Source: JBBTWV01 sp038062615 (GTDB lineage: Bacteria; Patescibacteriota; Gracilibacteria; UBA1369; UM-FILTER-53-11). Taken from it: a DNA stretch of 6,386 bases. This document shows, one piece after another, positions 6,278 through 6,386 of the stretch. Location of the stretch: assembly GCA_038062615.1 (NCBI GenBank), contig JBBTWV010000053.1, forward strand, positions 1 to 6,386, in the 5' to 3' direction. Positions within the stretch are counted from its first letter, which is position 1; every line of letters begins with the position of its first letter. The notes below the pieces were generated by a model that saw only the letters and a list, made by a program, of their open reading frames with translations, ran no database searches and was not told the DNA's origin. Both the position numbers and the translations under genes were made by a program.

Positions 6278-6306
6278 ATTATACCAAAAAATAGGAGGGA
6301 ACGCAA
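6278..6306 (-). promoter_or_regulatory. Sigma-70-type promoter of the pilus operon
   Basis: On the minus strand a consensus -10 TATAAT (6278-6283) is preceded by TGG, giving an extended -10. Exactly 17 nt further upstream is TTGCGT (6301-6306), a half match to TTGACA. Transcription would start near 6271-6270, about 110 nt before the pilN ATG. No other equally good promoter is visible in the operon, so all five genes may be read from here. Confidence 0.75.
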
Positions 6307-6386
6307 TGGTCCTCACCTGAGCAAGGTCATGCCGGCGATTAGCAAGTTAAAGGTGGGGAGATAAAAAGATTAAGGAATGAGGGGAA
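6307..6386. other. Upstream intergenic region, no gene seen
   Basis: Eighty bases upstream of the operon promoter. No open frame of useful length on either strand. A short direct repeat, AGCAAG (6320-6325 and 6341-6346), and an interrupted palindrome, CTCA-CC-TGAG, are present but too weak to call operators. Confidence 0.5.

Noticed and set aside
6160..6306. N-terminal extension of pilN starting with TTG at 6306 (MRSLLFF...)
   Set aside because: The TTG is the first part of the -35 element and the frame runs through the -10 and the GC-rich leader. The ATG at 6159 has a Shine-Dalgarno sequence at good spacing.
6293..6320. Perfect AGGAGG 7 nt before an ATG on the plus strand, giving a 4-codon frame (MVLT)
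   Set aside because: The frame ends at once and the bases are the spacer of the minus-strand promoter; no continuing gene or conserved peptide is supported.

Overview
The window carries one type IV pilus (T4P) assembly operon, all on the minus strand, so it is transcribed from right to left. The order is: a PilN-like alignment protein (broken by a 10-N assembly gap), a PilO-like alignment protein, the PilB/GspE-family assembly ATPase, the PilC/GspF-family platform protein, and a large minor-pilin-like protein with a class III (type IV) prepilin signal. Nearly all of the window is coding; I see no credible plus-strand gene. All genes read cleanly in the standard bacterial code: there are no in-frame TGA codons, and the stops are TAA or TAG.

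The organism is probably an uncultured bacterium known from a metagenome assembly (N-filled scaffold gap). Compact T4P clusters of this kind, with divergent PilN/PilO and large unusual pilins and no secretin or PilP in the window, resemble those of Patescibacteria/CPR. I infer this from the style of the proteins and would not rank it above a moderate guess.

Layout. Positions 6307-6386 are upstream intergenic DNA. A strong extended -10 promoter lies at 6278-6306. It is followed by a leader of about 110 nt that can fold into several stems, the last of which holds the ribosome binding site of pilN. pilN (6159-4737), pilO (4727-4098), pilB (4066-2726) and pilC (2719-1460) follow with gaps of 9, 31 and 6 nt and no visible Shine-Dalgarno sequences inside the operon. 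Between pilC and the prepilin gene (1331-120) is a 104-bp palindromic element with perfect 19-bp inverted arms, flanked by a 7-bp direct repeat. Removing it on paper restores an ATGA stop/start overlap between the two genes. Downstream of the prepilin are a hairpin with a T-run (better as a plus-strand terminator), a G9 tract and, at the window edge, a piece of what looks like a dispersed GTCATTGCGAGC-type repeat.

How the genes work together: PilB hydrolyses ATP under the membrane and drives the PilC platform, which lifts pilin subunits out of the membrane. PilN and PilO form the membrane-anchored alignment complex around it. The large pilin probably sits at the tip or primes assembly. PilM, the major pilin, the prepilin peptidase, PilT and any secretin are not in the window. 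Two points stand out: PilB lacks the usual N-terminal N1 domain, and PilN has a long Pro/Ala-rich cytoplasmic extension. Together these suggest a modified coupling of the motor to the alignment complex.
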